Notes: generated from the letters alone by a model not told the origin. DNA of 64,000 nucleotides from an uncultured Gellertiella sp. (GCF_963457605.1 NZ_OY735139.1:496001-560000), one strand, 5' to 3'. Positions 1-9,265 are shown, counted from the stretch's first letter. Made by a program: numbers and translations.

Positions 1-511
1 CCCGGTCGATGTCCCCCACCAGCACCACCGGCACATGAGCCCTGGTGGCAAAGCCCATGTTGGCGATGTCGCCGACGCGCAGGTTGATTTCGGCGGGGGA
101 CCCCGCCCCTTCCACCACGACGAGATCGGCAGCTTCCGCAAGACCTTCGAAACTCTCCAGAACCGCCTGCATCAGCTGCGGTTTCAGCCGCTGGTAATCG
201 CGCCCCTTCGCCTGTCCCCAGACCTTGCCATGCAGAATGATCTGGCTGCCGGTTTCCGATTGCGGCTTGAGGAGGACCGGGTTCATGTGGACGGAGGACG
301 GCGTGCGGCAGGCCCAGGCCTGCAGCCACTGCGCCCGGCCGATCTCGCCGCCATCGTCGGAGACGGCGGCGTTGTTCGACATGTTCTGCGGCTTGAAGGG
401 CCGGACTTTCAGGCCCCGGTTGGCCGCAATGCGACACAGGCCCGCGACAAGCACGGTCTTGCCGACATCCGAGCCGGTGCCCTGCAGCATGATGGTTCTG
501 GACTTCCGCAC
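1..511 (-). CDS. cobQ: Cobyric acid synthase CobQ, N-terminal part, cut by the window edge
   Basis: Glutamine-dependent amidotransferase that amidates adenosylcobyrinic acid a,c-diamide to cobyric acid in B12 synthesis (known for the family). About 170 codons are visible on the minus strand. They open with [14 protein letters not shown], the P-loop-like ATP site of the CobQ/BioD fold, followed by [12 protein letters not shown] and [13 protein letters not shown]. The glutamine amidotransferase half lies outside the window. I place the start at a GTG (511) because AGGGAG sits about 7 nt upstream; an ATG at codon 8 is possible but has no such site. B12 synthesis fits the corrinoid-dependent methyl-transfer genes downstream. 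The family is certain; the exact start is less so. Confidence 0.95.
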   Translation of the reverse strand, partial: MRKSRTIMLQGTGSDVGKTVLVAGLCRIAANRGLKVRPFKPQNMSNNAAVSDDGGEIGRAQWLQAWACRTPSSVHMNPVLLKPQSETGSQIILHGKVWGQAKGRDYQRLKPQLMQAVLESFEGLAEAADLVVVEGAGSPAEINLRVGDIANMGFATRAHVPVVLVGDIDR

Positions 512-676
512 GTTCTTGCTCCCTGGGGATCGCTCCTGTCCCTGTTCCCGGACCGGGTAGGCCGAAACCCTCGCACGAATCAAGGCCGGAGCCTGTCCGC
601 GATGCGGCGACAGATGGCGGCAATCCGGGGAAAACTGGAAATGAAGCCGAAATTGACCGCGGGCCAGATATGCGAA

Positions 677-709
677 AACCGTGCAGGGCCGAAGACCCGG
701 TGCACGGTT
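677..709 (-). terminator. Stable hairpin in the cobQ leader
   Basis: On the minus strand, 9-bp arms AACCGTGCA/TGCACGGTT plus an inner GGG/CCC stem are followed by TTTT. It lies about 165 nt upstream of the cobQ start, so it could be an attenuator in the leader or the terminator of a short leader RNA. No cobalamin-riboswitch core (GCCACTG box, AACTGT region) was recognised, so this is not called a riboswitch. Confidence 0.4.
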
Positions 710-1034
710 TGCCTTGTTACGCTGACGTCTCCCGCATACGCCGGGAGGCTCGCATTCAACCCGGTACGCAATACCTGATCCGGGAAGGCAGCCTTTTTAC
801 CGGCTGCAGGAGAAGGTTTAGCGGGACAGTGTTACCGGATGGTTAGCGCCGGATTGCTTATTCTGGTTTTCAAAAAAATTTCCGGAGAAACGCTTTTTTG
901 GGCAGGCGATGACCGTGACGCGAACAGGCCACAAAACGTCTTATCCTCAAGGGAAAGTCGCCATCGACCTTCCCCGGCGCACAAAATACCCATCCAAAGG
1001 TTTTATTTTACCATTGTGCGCACGCATTTAGTGT

Positions 1035-1056
1035 GTCGCATTTCGGCATTTGCGAC
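1035..1056. promoter_or_regulatory. Inverted repeat GTCGCA-N10-TGCGAC, candidate operator of the importer operon
   Basis: Perfect 6-bp arms GTCGCA/TGCGAC separated by 10 bp, in an AT-rich stretch upstream of the importer. A related arrangement (GTCGCA-N7-TGCAGAC) precedes the GlxA/GbdR-type regulator gene at 33218-33237. The similarity is seen in the sequence; that the regulator binds both sites is inference. Confidence 0.4.
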
Positions 1057-1609
1057 CCTGCAATCAATGCTGTCAAACGCTTGTGAAAATGCTTTGTCGT
1101 TAAACAGTTGATTTCTGCGATGGAACCCTTACGCTAACATTTATGCGATCCATAAGGCGAGGCAGATGACAGGGTTCCACTGCTTCCAACAAGAATAGAT
1201 ATCGCACTCCGGAATGCTGCTTTCATCATGGAAAACAGCACGTTCCGTTCGCATGAAAGGCCCGGTTCAACCCGCACCAAGACGGGAATGCCAGTCCGGA
1301 CATGTGTTGTTGATGCCAGACTGGGGGGTCTTTCTACCATGAAGTCACTGTCCGTGAATCCGTCCGCAGAAGCGACCATCGCCGGGACGATTTGCGCGTG
1401 GACACGTGCCACATCTCATGAGCACAGAAACAGACCCGGCCGGGAGCGGTACGCTTCCGTCTTTGGCACCACGTGTGCCGATCCCGCCTCTGGCAATCGC
1501 CTGTATTCCGCTCACCCCGGACAACAGTCATCCGGCTTCGCCGGACCGATGTCCGCTGCCGCATCCTTGATGCCAGCGACCAACTAACCACCAGAAGGAG
1601 AACAGTTTA

Positions 1610-3211
1610 ATGACCGAATTTGAACAGAAGCTGAAGGCAGCCGAAACGATGGCCGGACGCGGACAGATGTCCCGCCGCGAATTCGTGCAGCTTGCCATGG
1701 CGCTCGGAATTGCCCTGCCGGTTGCAGGCTCGATGTTTGCCAACGCGGCCAAGGCCGCCGACGTGAAGAAGGGCGGCGCCCTCGTGCTCGGCATGGAAGG
1801 CGGCTCGGCCTCCGACAGCTACGATCCGCGCACCTATGCGGACTCGGTGATGATTGCGGCTTCGCTTGCCTGCATGAACGGCCTCGTCGAATTCGACGAT
1901 GCCGGCAACACCACCGGCGAACTGCTGGAAAGCTGGGAATCCAAGCCGGGTGCCGCCGAATGGACCTTCAAGGTTCGCCAGGGCGTGAAGTTCTCGAACG
2001 GCAAGGCGCTTGACGCCGACGACATCCTCTATTCCATCGCACTGCACCGCGGCAAGGACACCAAGTCGCCTGCCAAGGGCATTCTGGAAGCGATCAAGGA
2101 AATCAAGGCGACCTCGCCGTCCGAAATCTCGATCACCCTGTCTTCCGGCAACGCCGACTTCCCGGTTCTGCTCGGCGACTACCACCTCGTCGTCGTGCCG
2201 AAGGATTTCACCGACTGGTCGAAGCCGATCGGCACCGGTGCCTATACGGTCGAAAGCTTCGAGCCCGGCGTGCGCATCGTCTTCAAGAACCGTGGCGACT
2301 ACTGGAAGCCGAACCGCGGCAATTTCGACACCGTCGAAATCCGCTACATCCAGGATGCCGCCGCCCGTACCGCAGCCCTGCAGTCGGGTGAAGTGCATGC
2401 CGTCAACCGTCTCGATGCCCGTACCGTCGACCTGCTGATGCAGGACGAAAACGTCAAGGTCGTGCGCACCAAGGGCACCGGCAACCGCTACTGCTTCGTG
2501 TCGCGCGTTACCGCAGATCCCTTTACCAACAAGGACCTGCGCACCGCCCTGAAATACGGCATCGACCGCGAGCAGATCATCAAGTCGGTCTATAGCGGCT
2601 ATGCCGTTCCGGGCAACGACCACACGCTCGACGCCCTGAACCCCTTCTACAACACCAAGATGCCGCAGCGCGCCTATGACCCGGACAAGGCCGCCTTCCA
2701 CTTCAAGAAGGCCGGTCTCGGTGCGGGCACCAAGGTCGAGCTGCAGACCTCGGAAGGGGCGTGGAGCTCGGCGGTCGACTGCGCTTCCATCTACCAGGAA
2801 TCGCTGAAGAAGGCCGGCGTCGATCTGACGGTCACCAAGGTTTCTGCTGACGGCTACTGGGACAATGTCTGGCTCAAGGTCCCCTTCTGCGCCGTGTACT
2901 GGGGCCGCCGCCTGTCGGCAGACCAGACCTTCACGCAGGTCTACGGTTCCGCTTCGGACTGGAACGATTCCGACTGGCGCCGTCCGGAATTCGACAAGAT
3001 CGTCGAACAGGCCCGTGTCGAACTCGACAACGACAAGCGCAAGGAACTCTACAACACCTGCCAGGAAATGATTGCCGATGATGGCGGCATGATCTGCTTT
3101 GCCATCACCGACTATCTCGACGGTTACTCGCCGAAGGTCCAGGGCGCTGCGCCGCACGCCCGCTACGACATGTGCGACAACCGTATCGCTGAAAAGGGCT
3201 GGTTCGCCTGA
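1610..3211 (+). CDS. ABC importer substrate-binding protein, SBP_bac_5 (peptide/opine type), Tat-exported
   Basis: Periplasmic binding protein of 533 residues in the DppA/OppA superfamily; it would deliver ligand to the permeases encoded next. A twin-arginine motif S-R-R-E-F-V (residues 21-26) precedes a hydrophobic stretch ending in AKA-A near residue 50, so Tat export is likely, as for many rhizobial members. The typical SBP_bac_5 segment around DPRTYADS and ESWESKP...WTFKVRQGVKFSNG follows. AAGGAG lies 9 nt before the ATG. It is the first gene of an operon with two permeases and a fused ATPase, and a hairpin terminator directly follows it, which usually allows binding protein to be made in excess. 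The ligand is not evident from sequence; proximity to the methyl-transfer genes suggests a methylated amine, betaine or small peptide. Confidence 0.92.
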   Translation: MTEFEQKLKAAETMAGRGQMSRREFVQLAMALGIALPVAGSMFANAAKAADVKKGGALVLGMEGGSASDSYDPRTYADSVMIAASLACMNGLVEFDDAGNTTGELLESWESKPGAAEWTFKVRQGVKFSNGKALDADDILYSIALHRGKDTKSPAKGILEAIKEIKATSPSEISITLSSGNADFPVLLGDYHLVVVPKDFTDWSKPIGTGAYTVESFEPGVRIVFKNRGDYWKPNRGNFDTVEIRYIQDAAARTAALQSGEVHAVNRLDARTVDLLMQDENVKVVRTKGTGNRYCFVSRVTADPFTNKDLRTALKYGIDREQIIKSVYSGYAVPGNDHTLDALNPFYNTKMPQRAYDPDKAAFHFKKAGLGAGTKVELQTSEGAWSSAVDCASIYQESLKKAGVDLTVTKVSADGYWDNVWLKVPFCAVYWGRRLSADQTFTQVYGSASDWNDSDWRRPEFDKIVEQARVELDNDKRKELYNTCQEMIADDGGMICFAITDYLDGYSPKVQGAAPHARYDMCDNRIAEKGWFA

Positions 3212-3228
3212 TACGGCTTTTCCGCAAG

Positions 3229-3259
3229 GGTCAGGCCGGTAACGGCCTGACCGTCTTTT
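3229..3259 (+). terminator. Hairpin between binding-protein and permease genes
   Basis: Arms GGTCAGGCC/GGCCTGACC with a 6-nt loop, followed by GTCTTTT. A partial terminator or 3' stabiliser here would give more binding protein than permease. Confidence 0.75.
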
Positions 3260-3372
3260 CCCGGCCGGTTTGAACCCTGCCGTGAAGCGTTGTGCCGCTG
3301 CGCCATGATCGCGTGTAAAAATGCCCGTGGCGCAGTCCACACTCATCAAACGATTTGACTGGGGACGACTGC

Positions 3373-4329
3373 ATGTTCCGTTTATTATTGACCAGGCTCG
3401 TCCTTGGTTTGCTTACCCTCTTCGCGATCAGCATCCTGATCTTCGCCGCAACGGAAATGCTGCCCGGCGACGTCGCCAGCGCCGTGCTCGGACAGGGCGC
3501 GACGCCCGAGACGCTGGCCGCCTACCGGCTCGAACTCGGCCTCGACCGCCCATCCTATGTCCGCTACCTCGAATGGTTCACCGGCGTTCTGCATGGCGAT
3601 CTTGGCCTTTCCCTGACCAACAAGCGTGACATTCTGGAATCGATTGCGCCGCGCTTCGGAAACACGATGTTCCTTGCAGGCTTTGCCGCGATCATCGCCG
3701 TGCCGCTGGCTGTCGGTCTCGGCATTCTCGCCGCCATCAACGAAGGCAAGTGGATCGACCGGGTCGCCAATATCGTCTCGCTGGCCGCCATTTCGGTGCC
3801 GGAATTCTTCATCGCCTACCTGCTGATCCTGTTCTTCGCCGTCAAGCACCGCTGGTTCCCGTCGCTGGCAACCGTGTTTCCGGACATGCCGTTCATGACC
3901 AAGGTCTATGTGACGGCCCTGCCCGCGATCACGCTGACCCTGCTGGTAACCGCCCACATGCTGCGCATGACCCGGTCTTCGGTCCTGTCGATCATGTCGC
4001 AGCCCTATATCGAGATGGCTTTCCTGAAGGGCCTGCCCCGCGCCCGGGTCATCATGCGCCATGCGCTGCCGAATGCCGCGGCGCCGATCATCGCCGTCAT
4101 CGCGCTGAACCTTGCCTATCTCATCGTCGGCGTGGTGGTGATCGAAGTGGTCTTCGTCTATCCCGGCATGGGCCAGTTCATGGTGGATGGCGTGACCAAG
4201 CGCGACCTGCCGGTGGTGCAGGCCTGCGGCCTCGTCTTCGCCAGCGCCTTCATCATTCTCAACACGACAGCGGACATTCTGGGCATCCTGGTCAATCCGC
4301 GCCTGCGCAAGCTGAATTCAGGGCACTGA
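3373..4329 (+). CDS. ABC importer permease, DppB/OppB type
   Basis: Inner-membrane permease of about 318 residues with an N-terminal helix (LLLTRLVLGLLTLFAISILI), the family segment ATEMLPGDVA, and the cytoplasmic EAA-type coupling loop E-M-A-F-L-K-G-L-P-R-A-R-V-I near the C-terminal third. Several further hydrophobic segments fit the usual six helices. I prefer the ATG at 3373 over the in-frame ATG at 3355 because GGGGACGA lies just upstream of 3373 and family members begin at MFRLLLTRL. It follows the binding-protein gene in an operon and ends 2 nt before the next permease start. Confidence 0.93.
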   Translation: MFRLLLTRLVLGLLTLFAISILIFAATEMLPGDVASAVLGQGATPETLAAYRLELGLDRPSYVRYLEWFTGVLHGDLGLSLTNKRDILESIAPRFGNTMFLAGFAAIIAVPLAVGLGILAAINEGKWIDRVANIVSLAAISVPEFFIAYLLILFFAVKHRWFPSLATVFPDMPFMTKVYVTALPAITLTLLVTAHMLRMTRSSVLSIMSQPYIEMAFLKGLPRARVIMRHALPNAAAPIIAVIALNLAYLIVGVVVIEVVFVYPGMGQFMVDGVTKRDLPVVQACGLVFASAFIILNTTADILGILVNPRLRKLNSGH

Positions 4330-4331
4330 TC

Positions 4332-5165
4332 ATGAAAATATTCGGACGCAAACCCACCGCAACCGCCTGGCTCGGCATGGCCATCGTGACGTTTTTCCTG
4401 ATCCTGGCGATTTTCGCGCCCTGGATCGCTCCCTATGGCGAGGCCGAGACGGTCGGCCGGACATTCGGGCGCAGTTCTGCGGAATTCTGGCTCGGCAATG
4501 ACAATATCGGTCGCGACATCCTCAGCCGCATCATCTACGGAGCCCGCACCACCATCGGCGTGGCGCTGGTCACCACGCTCCTCTCCTTCACCATCGGCAC
4601 CATTGCCGGTCTCAGCGCGGTCGTCGGTGGTCCGGTGATTGACCAGCTGCTGTCGCGCTTCGTCGACATCATGCTGTCGATCCCGCTGCTGGTCTTCGCG
4701 CTGATCATCCTGTCGATGTTCGGCTCGTCGATCCCGACGCTGATCATCACCATCGCCATCCTCGATTCCACCCGCGTCTTCCGGCTGGCCCGCGCCGTGT
4801 CGATGAATATCGCGGTGCTCGAATTCGTCGAGGTCGCCAAGCTGCGCGGCGAAGGCCTGTGGTGGGTGATGCGCAAGGAAATCCTGCCGAATGCCCTGCC
4901 GCCGATGATATCGGAATTCGGCCTGCGCTTCTGCTTCAACTTCCTGTTTGTCGCCGGCCTCTCCTTCCTCGGCCTCGGCATCCAGCCGCCGCTTGCCGAC
5001 TGGGGCGGCATGGTGCGCGACAGCGGCAAGGCGATTTCCTTCGGCCTGCCCGCTCCGCTCTGGCCTGCCATGGCCATCGCGCTCATGACCATCGGCGTCA
5101 ACCTGATCGTCGACTGGATCCTGTCCATAAACGCGCGTCCGTCCGGCGCTTCGGCGGAGATGTAA
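4332..5165 (+). CDS. ABC importer permease, DppC/OppC type
   Basis: Second permease subunit, 277 residues, with the OppC-type N-terminal helix and the segment GNDNIGRDILSRIIYGAR that marks the family. The EAA-type loop is FVEVAKLRGEGLWWVMRKEI. It starts 2 nt after the DppB-type gene and ends just before the ATPase start at 5169, consistent with translational coupling. With its partner it forms the transmembrane channel of the importer. Confidence 0.93.
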   Translation: MKIFGRKPTATAWLGMAIVTFFLILAIFAPWIAPYGEAETVGRTFGRSSAEFWLGNDNIGRDILSRIIYGARTTIGVALVTTLLSFTIGTIAGLSAVVGGPVIDQLLSRFVDIMLSIPLLVFALIILSMFGSSIPTLIITIAILDSTRVFRLARAVSMNIAVLEFVEVAKLRGEGLWWVMRKEILPNALPPMISEFGLRFCFNFLFVAGLSFLGLGIQPPLADWGGMVRDSGKAISFGLPAPLWPAMAIALMTIGVNLIVDWILSINARPSGASAEM

Positions 5166-5168
5166 GAA

Positions 5169-6782
5169 ATGACTGACAATGTCCTGAAAATACGCGACCT
5201 CCGGGTCGAATCGGTGAGCGGCCTCGTGCTGGTCGACAATGTCTCGCTGGAACTGAAGCGCGGCGAAGTGCTGGGCCTGATCGGCGAATCCGGCGCGGGC
5301 AAGTCGACCATCGGCCTGTCCTCGATGGTCTATGCCCGTGCGGGCTGCAGGATCACCGGCGGCACGGTCGAAATCGGCGGCACCGACGTGCGCAGCCTCG
5401 ACGCCGAAGGCCGTCGCGACTATCGCGGCAAGCGCATCGCCTATATCGCCCAGAGTGCGGCGGCCTCGTTCAACCCGGCCCATACGATCATGGACCAGGT
5501 CTGCGAAATGCCGATTCAGCACGGGCTGATGAAGGCCGACGAGGCAAAGGCCTGGGCAATCGAGCTTTTCACCCAGCTCGGCCTGCCCAACCCGCAGACC
5601 TTCGGCGAACGCTATCCGCACCAGGTCTCCGGCGGCCAGCTGCAGCGCGCCATGGCGGCAATGGCCATTTCCTGCCGCCCGGAAATCCTCGTCTTCGACG
5701 AGCCGACGACGGCACTCGACGTGACCACGCAGATCGAGGTGCTCGGCCTGTTCAAGAAGGTGGTGAAGGAATACAACACCGCCGCCCTCTACATCACCCA
5801 TGACCTCGCCGTCGTCGCCCAGATCGCCGACCGCATCATGGTGCTGCGCCACGGCAAGATGATCGAGATCGGCACCACCGAGCAGATCCTCCAGCAGCCG
5901 AAGGAAGCCTATACATCCGCCCTGGTCTCCGAGCGCAAGGCTGCCGACCATATCGCCGAAGACGTCATGGTCACCCACAACGAACCGTTGCTGGTGGTCA
6001 ATGACGTCAAGGCCTCCTACGGCAATTTCGAAGTGATCAAGGGCGTGTCGATTTCGGTCGCCAGGGGGGAAACCGTGGCGGTGGTCGGCGAATCCGGCTC
6101 CGGCAAGAGCTCGATGGCCCGGATGATCACCGGCCTGCTCGCCCGCACCACCGGCACCGTCTCCTTCAAGGGCAAGGAGCTTGCGCCGAACTACAAGCAG
6201 CGTTCGCGTGAAGACCTGCAACGCATCCAGCTGATCTACCAGCAGCCGGACGTGGCGCTGAACCCGCGCCAGACCATCGGCGACATCATCGGCCGTCCCG
6301 CGCAGTTCTATTTCGGCCTGTCCCCGGCAAAGACCAGGGAAAGGGTGGCGGAGCTGCTGACCCAGGTCGGCCTGCCGGTCGATTATGCCGGGCGTCTGTC
6401 AACCGCGCTTTCCGGCGGCCAGAAACAGCGCATCGCCATTGCCCGGGCGCTCGCCGCCAAGCCGGAGCTGATCATCTGCGATGAACCGACGTCGGCGCTC
6501 GACCAGCTGGTGGCCGATGAAATCCTCAAACTTCTCAAGAAGTTGCAGGACGAACTTGGCGTCGCCTACCTGTTCATCACCCACGATCTCGGCATCGTGC
6601 GCCGCATCGCCCACCGCACGGCGGTGATGCTGCGCGGCGAGATCATCGCGCAGGGGCCCACCGCCCAGATCTTCAACCCGCCCTTCCATCCCTATACCGA
6701 AAACCTGCTCGCCTCCGTCCCGGAGATGCGCACCGACTGGCTGACGGATGTGCTCGCCAAACGGCAGAAGAAAACCGCCTGA
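5169..6782 (+). CDS. Fused double ATPase of the peptide-type ABC importer (DppD-DppF fusion)
   Basis: One 537-residue chain holds both nucleotide-binding domains. The first has Walker A GESGAGKST at 39-47, signature VSGGQLQRA and Walker B ILVFDEP; the second has Walker A GESGSGKSS near 307-315, signature LSGGQKQRIAIARALA and Walker B LIICDEP. The C-terminus FHPYTENLLASVPE is the oligopeptide/dipeptide ATPase tail. Fused pairs of this kind occur in several Rhizobiales importers. Last gene of the operon; a strong terminator follows. Confidence 0.94.
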   Translation: MTDNVLKIRDLRVESVSGLVLVDNVSLELKRGEVLGLIGESGAGKSTIGLSSMVYARAGCRITGGTVEIGGTDVRSLDAEGRRDYRGKRIAYIAQSAAASFNPAHTIMDQVCEMPIQHGLMKADEAKAWAIELFTQLGLPNPQTFGERYPHQVSGGQLQRAMAAMAISCRPEILVFDEPTTALDVTTQIEVLGLFKKVVKEYNTAALYITHDLAVVAQIADRIMVLRHGKMIEIGTTEQILQQPKEAYTSALVSERKAADHIAEDVMVTHNEPLLVVNDVKASYGNFEVIKGVSISVARGETVAVVGESGSGKSSMARMITGLLARTTGTVSFKGKELAPNYKQRSREDLQRIQLIYQQPDVALNPRQTIGDIIGRPAQFYFGLSPAKTRERVAELLTQVGLPVDYAGRLSTALSGGQKQRIAIARALAAKPELIICDEPTSALDQLVADEILKLLKKLQDELGVAYLFITHDLGIVRRIAHRTAVMLRGEIIAQGPTAQIFNPPFHPYTENLLASVPEMRTDWLTDVLAKRQKKTA

Positions 6783-6808
6783 CCCCAGGCACTGCTGGCA
6801 CCGACCGG

Positions 6809-6838
6809 AACCCGCCGAAAGGCGGGTTCTGTCGTTTT
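6809..6838 (+). terminator. Rho-independent terminator of the importer operon
   Basis: Perfect 8-bp arms AACCCGCC/GGCGGGTT with a GAAA tetraloop, then CTGTCGTTTT. Confidence 0.88.
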
Positions 6839-6906
6839 GGGGCACTTGCTGTTACCCTGCCCCTTCACATAATCGCGGGCCCAGGCCAATTTCTGTTTGC
6901 AAAGAC

Positions 6907-6922
6907 ATAAAGATATCTTTAT
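6907..6922. promoter_or_regulatory. Perfect palindrome ATAAAGATATCTTTAT upstream of the S-methyltransferase gene
   Basis: A 16-bp perfect palindrome centred on GATATC, 29 nt before the ATG at 6952. ArsR-family regulators of methionine and S-adenosylhomocysteine metabolism (SahR type) in Proteobacteria use AT-rich palindromes of this general form upstream of methionine-cycle genes; the match to that family is from memory and no ArsR gene is visible in the window. Its position suggests repression of the downstream gene. Confidence 0.6.
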
Positions 6923-6951
6923 ATCATTCTATGAATTGAAAGGGGCCAGCC

Positions 6952-7965
6952 ATGACCACAGCAAACGCACTGACCGATCTTCTCGCTGCAAAGGGCGTTC
7001 TTCTCGCCGATGGCGCGACGGGGACAAACCTGTTCGCCATGGGGCTCGAGGCCGGTGAAGCGCCGGAACTGTGGCTTGAAACCCATCCCGAACGGATCAC
7101 CAGACTGCATCAGGACTTTGTCGATGCGGGCGCGGATATCATTCTGACCAATTCCTTCGGCGGCACCCGCCAGCGGCTGAAGCTGCACCATGCGGCAGAC
7201 CGCTGCTTCGACCTCAACAAGCGCGCCGCCGAACTGGCCCGGGAAGTTGCCGACAAGGCCGGTCGCCCGATCGTGGTGGCGGGCTCCGTCGGGCCGACCG
7301 GCGAACTGCTGATCCCGCTCGGCGCGATGTCCTACGAGGACGCGGTCGATGCCTTCGTCGAGCAGATCAGGGGGCTTAAGGCCGGTGGTGCCGATGTCGC
7401 CTGGATCGAAACCATGTCTTCCGCCGACGAGATCCGTGCCGCGGCGCAGGCTGCGACCACGGTCGGCCTGCCCTATGTCTATACCGGCTCCTTCGACACC
7501 GCCGGCAAGACCATGATGGGCGTCCATCCCCGCGATATCGTCAGGCTTGCCGGTGATATCGGCGAAGGCCCGATTGCCGTTGGTGCCAATTGCGGCGTCG
7601 GGGCCTCGGACATTCTCTCGACCCTGCTCGACATGACGGCAGCGAGCCCTGACGCCACCATCGTCGTCAAGGGCAATTGCGGCATTCCGGAGTTTCGCGG
7701 CGCGGAAATTTACTATTCCGGCACGCCGGAACTGATGGCCGACTATGCCCGGCTGGCCGTTGACGCAGGTGCAAAGATCATCGGCGGCTGCTGCGGCACC
7801 AGCTGCGAGCATCTGAAGGCGATGCGCGTGGCGCTTGACAGCCACGTGCGTGGAACCCGCCCGACGCTTGAAACCATCGTCGAAAAGATCGGCCCGTTCC
7901 GCAACAAGACCGCCAATACCGACGCCGATGCCGCGCCACGCGAGCGTGGCCGCCGCCGCAGCTGA
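6952..7965 (+). CDS. bmt: Betaine/S-methylmethionine-type homocysteine S-methyltransferase
   Basis: Zinc-dependent enzyme of the S-methyl_trans family (337 residues) that moves a methyl group from a betaine or sulfonium donor to homocysteine, giving methionine. The barrel start LLADGATGTNLFAMGL and the segment DIILTNSFGG are typical. The zinc thiols are visible as GANCG (Cys about 213) and GGCCGT (Cys about 280-281). The C-terminus ends in an Arg-rich tail (PRERGRRRS) resembling tails on the corrinoid-pathway proteins of this window. It sits behind the palindrome at 6907-6922 and is monocistronic with its own terminator. Donor specificity cannot be read from sequence; glycine betaine is the likeliest in rhizobia. 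Confidence 0.88.
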   Translation: MTTANALTDLLAAKGVLLADGATGTNLFAMGLEAGEAPELWLETHPERITRLHQDFVDAGADIILTNSFGGTRQRLKLHHAADRCFDLNKRAAELAREVADKAGRPIVVAGSVGPTGELLIPLGAMSYEDAVDAFVEQIRGLKAGGADVAWIETMSSADEIRAAAQAATTVGLPYVYTGSFDTAGKTMMGVHPRDIVRLAGDIGEGPIAVGANCGVGASDILSTLLDMTAASPDATIVVKGNCGIPEFRGAEIYYSGTPELMADYARLAVDAGAKIIGGCCGTSCEHLKAMRVALDSHVRGTRPTLETIVEKIGPFRNKTANTDADAAPRERGRRRS

Positions 7966-7990
7966 TCAAGGGTGGAAAACAGACTTGAGA

Positions 7991-8015
7991 AAGGGCCTTC
8001 GCGGGCCCTTTTTTT
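7991..8015 (+). terminator. Rho-independent terminator after the S-methyltransferase gene
   Basis: Arms AAGGGCC/GGCCCTT with a 6-nt loop, followed by an uninterrupted T tract. Confidence 0.88.
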
Positions 8016-8024
8016 CGTGGAAGA

Positions 8025-9047
8025 TCAGGCCGTCATCGTCGCCTTGCGATAGAAGCTGACATAGCGGTCCTTCAGCCCCGCTTGCAGCTGGTCGACCATG
8101 ACCAGCGCCAGCTGGAAACGGCCAAACGCTTCCTTTTCCTCCCGGGCGAGGTCGACGAGATAGCGCAGCGTCTCGGAATAGTCCTGTGGCCGGGTGACGA
8201 CCTGGTTGAGGAAGCCGTTCAGGATCGGACCCGCCGCGATACCGGTTGCCTCCAGCGCCTGTTGCGGTGACAGCGGCGTGCCGGGACGGCAGACGAATAT
8301 GAACAGATCCAGCGCCATCAGCAGCGGCTGATACAGCCTTGTCTCTGGCGGCAGGCCGACCGCCTCGAAAAGTGCGATGTTCTTTGCCGCGATCCGCGCC
8401 CCGTCCGACCACTGGTCGGCATTATAGCGGAAGATCGTGCCGGGATCGTAAGCCGCCCGACCATAGGCAAACAGTGCCAGTGCCAGTGCCCAGTCGGTAA
8501 AGGAACCGCGTGTCGGATGATGACTGGCAAACAGTTGCATCAGCTCCGTATAGGGCTCACGACGGAAGATGCTGTAGAATGCGCAGTTATAGTTCCTGGC
8601 CTTGTCGCAATATTCGATGACGCGCGCCGCCGCCGTGTCGGCATCGATGCTGAAGGTCTGCTCCCACACCACGCCTTTACCTGTCACCAGCACTTCCGTC
8701 CGGGGCCTGACGCCGATGAAATCGGCAGGCAATCCAGCAAGATCGACCGGAGCCACATCGGGATCAATGCCAATCCCGTCATCATCGCCGATCTGCAGGA
8801 TGAAGGGCGTGGTGGCTGCCATGACCGAGGCCAGATAATTGGTGAAGGCATCGGTGCCGGAGGAGGTCAGGTAGCGGATGCGCGGCGAACGGTCGCGCCA
8901 ATAGGCCTGCTTTTCCGCATCCCCGGAATTGTCCGAAAGCACCAGCACGGCATCACGCGCCTCGCAATAGGCAAGTGCCTCGCTGATTGCCTGTTTCGAG
9001 CGGGCAAAATTGCGGTTGGTCGGCATGCAAAGGCTGAGTTGGGACAT
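8025..9047 (-). CDS. Glycosyltransferase, GT-A fold (family 2-like)
   Basis: A 340-residue protein that begins LSLCMPTNRN, the nucleotide-sugar-binding beta strand of GT-A enzymes, with VLVLSDNSGD and a triple aspartate DDD at residues 88-90 as the metal/nucleotide-sugar motif (ILQIGDDDGIGID). The frame is open 144 codons further upstream, but AGGAGCG precedes the ATG at 9047 and that start gives the correct fold boundary. It is divergent from a TPR-GT41 glycosyltransferase, so both may serve one surface-glycan or protein-glycosylation task. Sugar and acceptor are unknown. Confidence 0.8.
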   Translation of the reverse strand: MSQLSLCMPTNRNFARSKQAISEALAYCEARDAVLVLSDNSGDAEKQAYWRDRSPRIRYLTSSGTDAFTNYLASVMAATTPFILQIGDDDGIGIDPDVAPVDLAGLPADFIGVRPRTEVLVTGKGVVWEQTFSIDADTAAARVIEYCDKARNYNCAFYSIFRREPYTELMQLFASHHPTRGSFTDWALALALFAYGRAAYDPGTIFRYNADQWSDGARIAAKNIALFEAVGLPPETRLYQPLLMALDLFIFVCRPGTPLSPQQALEATGIAAGPILNGFLNQVVTRPQDYSETLRYLVDLAREEKEAFGRFQLALVMVDQLQAGLKDRYVSFYRKATMTA

Positions 9048-9265
9048 AAGACGCTCCTGCCGGGACTTGGAAACCATGCATCCCGATCTTTCCCCGCTGC
9101 ATGCCACCCCATCCTTGCGCCGGGGTTGAGGGCCGTGACCAAAGCCGCACGCAAGGTTCGGGTGGGGTTCAGATTCTAGGGTCGGTCGCATCGCAACCGC
9201 CGACTCGCTGCCTTCTGAGGCGACCCGGCCCGCCATTCCGCACTCGAAATCCCGTTCGGAGCCCC

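Larger units (their letters stand above)
512..1609. other. 1.1-kb non-coding stretch between cobQ and the ABC importer
   Basis: The open frames here (for example 839-1111, 1134-1412 and 1228-1587) have no recognisable domain and poor codon bias, and they overlap one another, so I do not call genes. The stretch contains the cobQ leader hairpin, an AT-rich promoter-like segment around 1000-1130 with the 22-bp inverted repeat at 1035-1056, and a leader of about 500 nt before the substrate-binding protein gene. Confidence 0.5.

Noticed and set aside
512-840. Cobalamin riboswitch upstream of cobQ
   Set aside because: The conserved GCCACTG box and the AACTGT-containing core were not found on the minus strand.
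512-1609. Several open frames (839-1111, 1134-1412, 1228-1587)
   Set aside because: No domain, overlap each other on both strands, and lack ribosome sites and codon bias like neighbours.
1607-3349. 580-residue minus-strand frame over the substrate-binding protein gene
   Set aside because: Antisense shadow of a well-supported gene with Tat signal and ribosome site.
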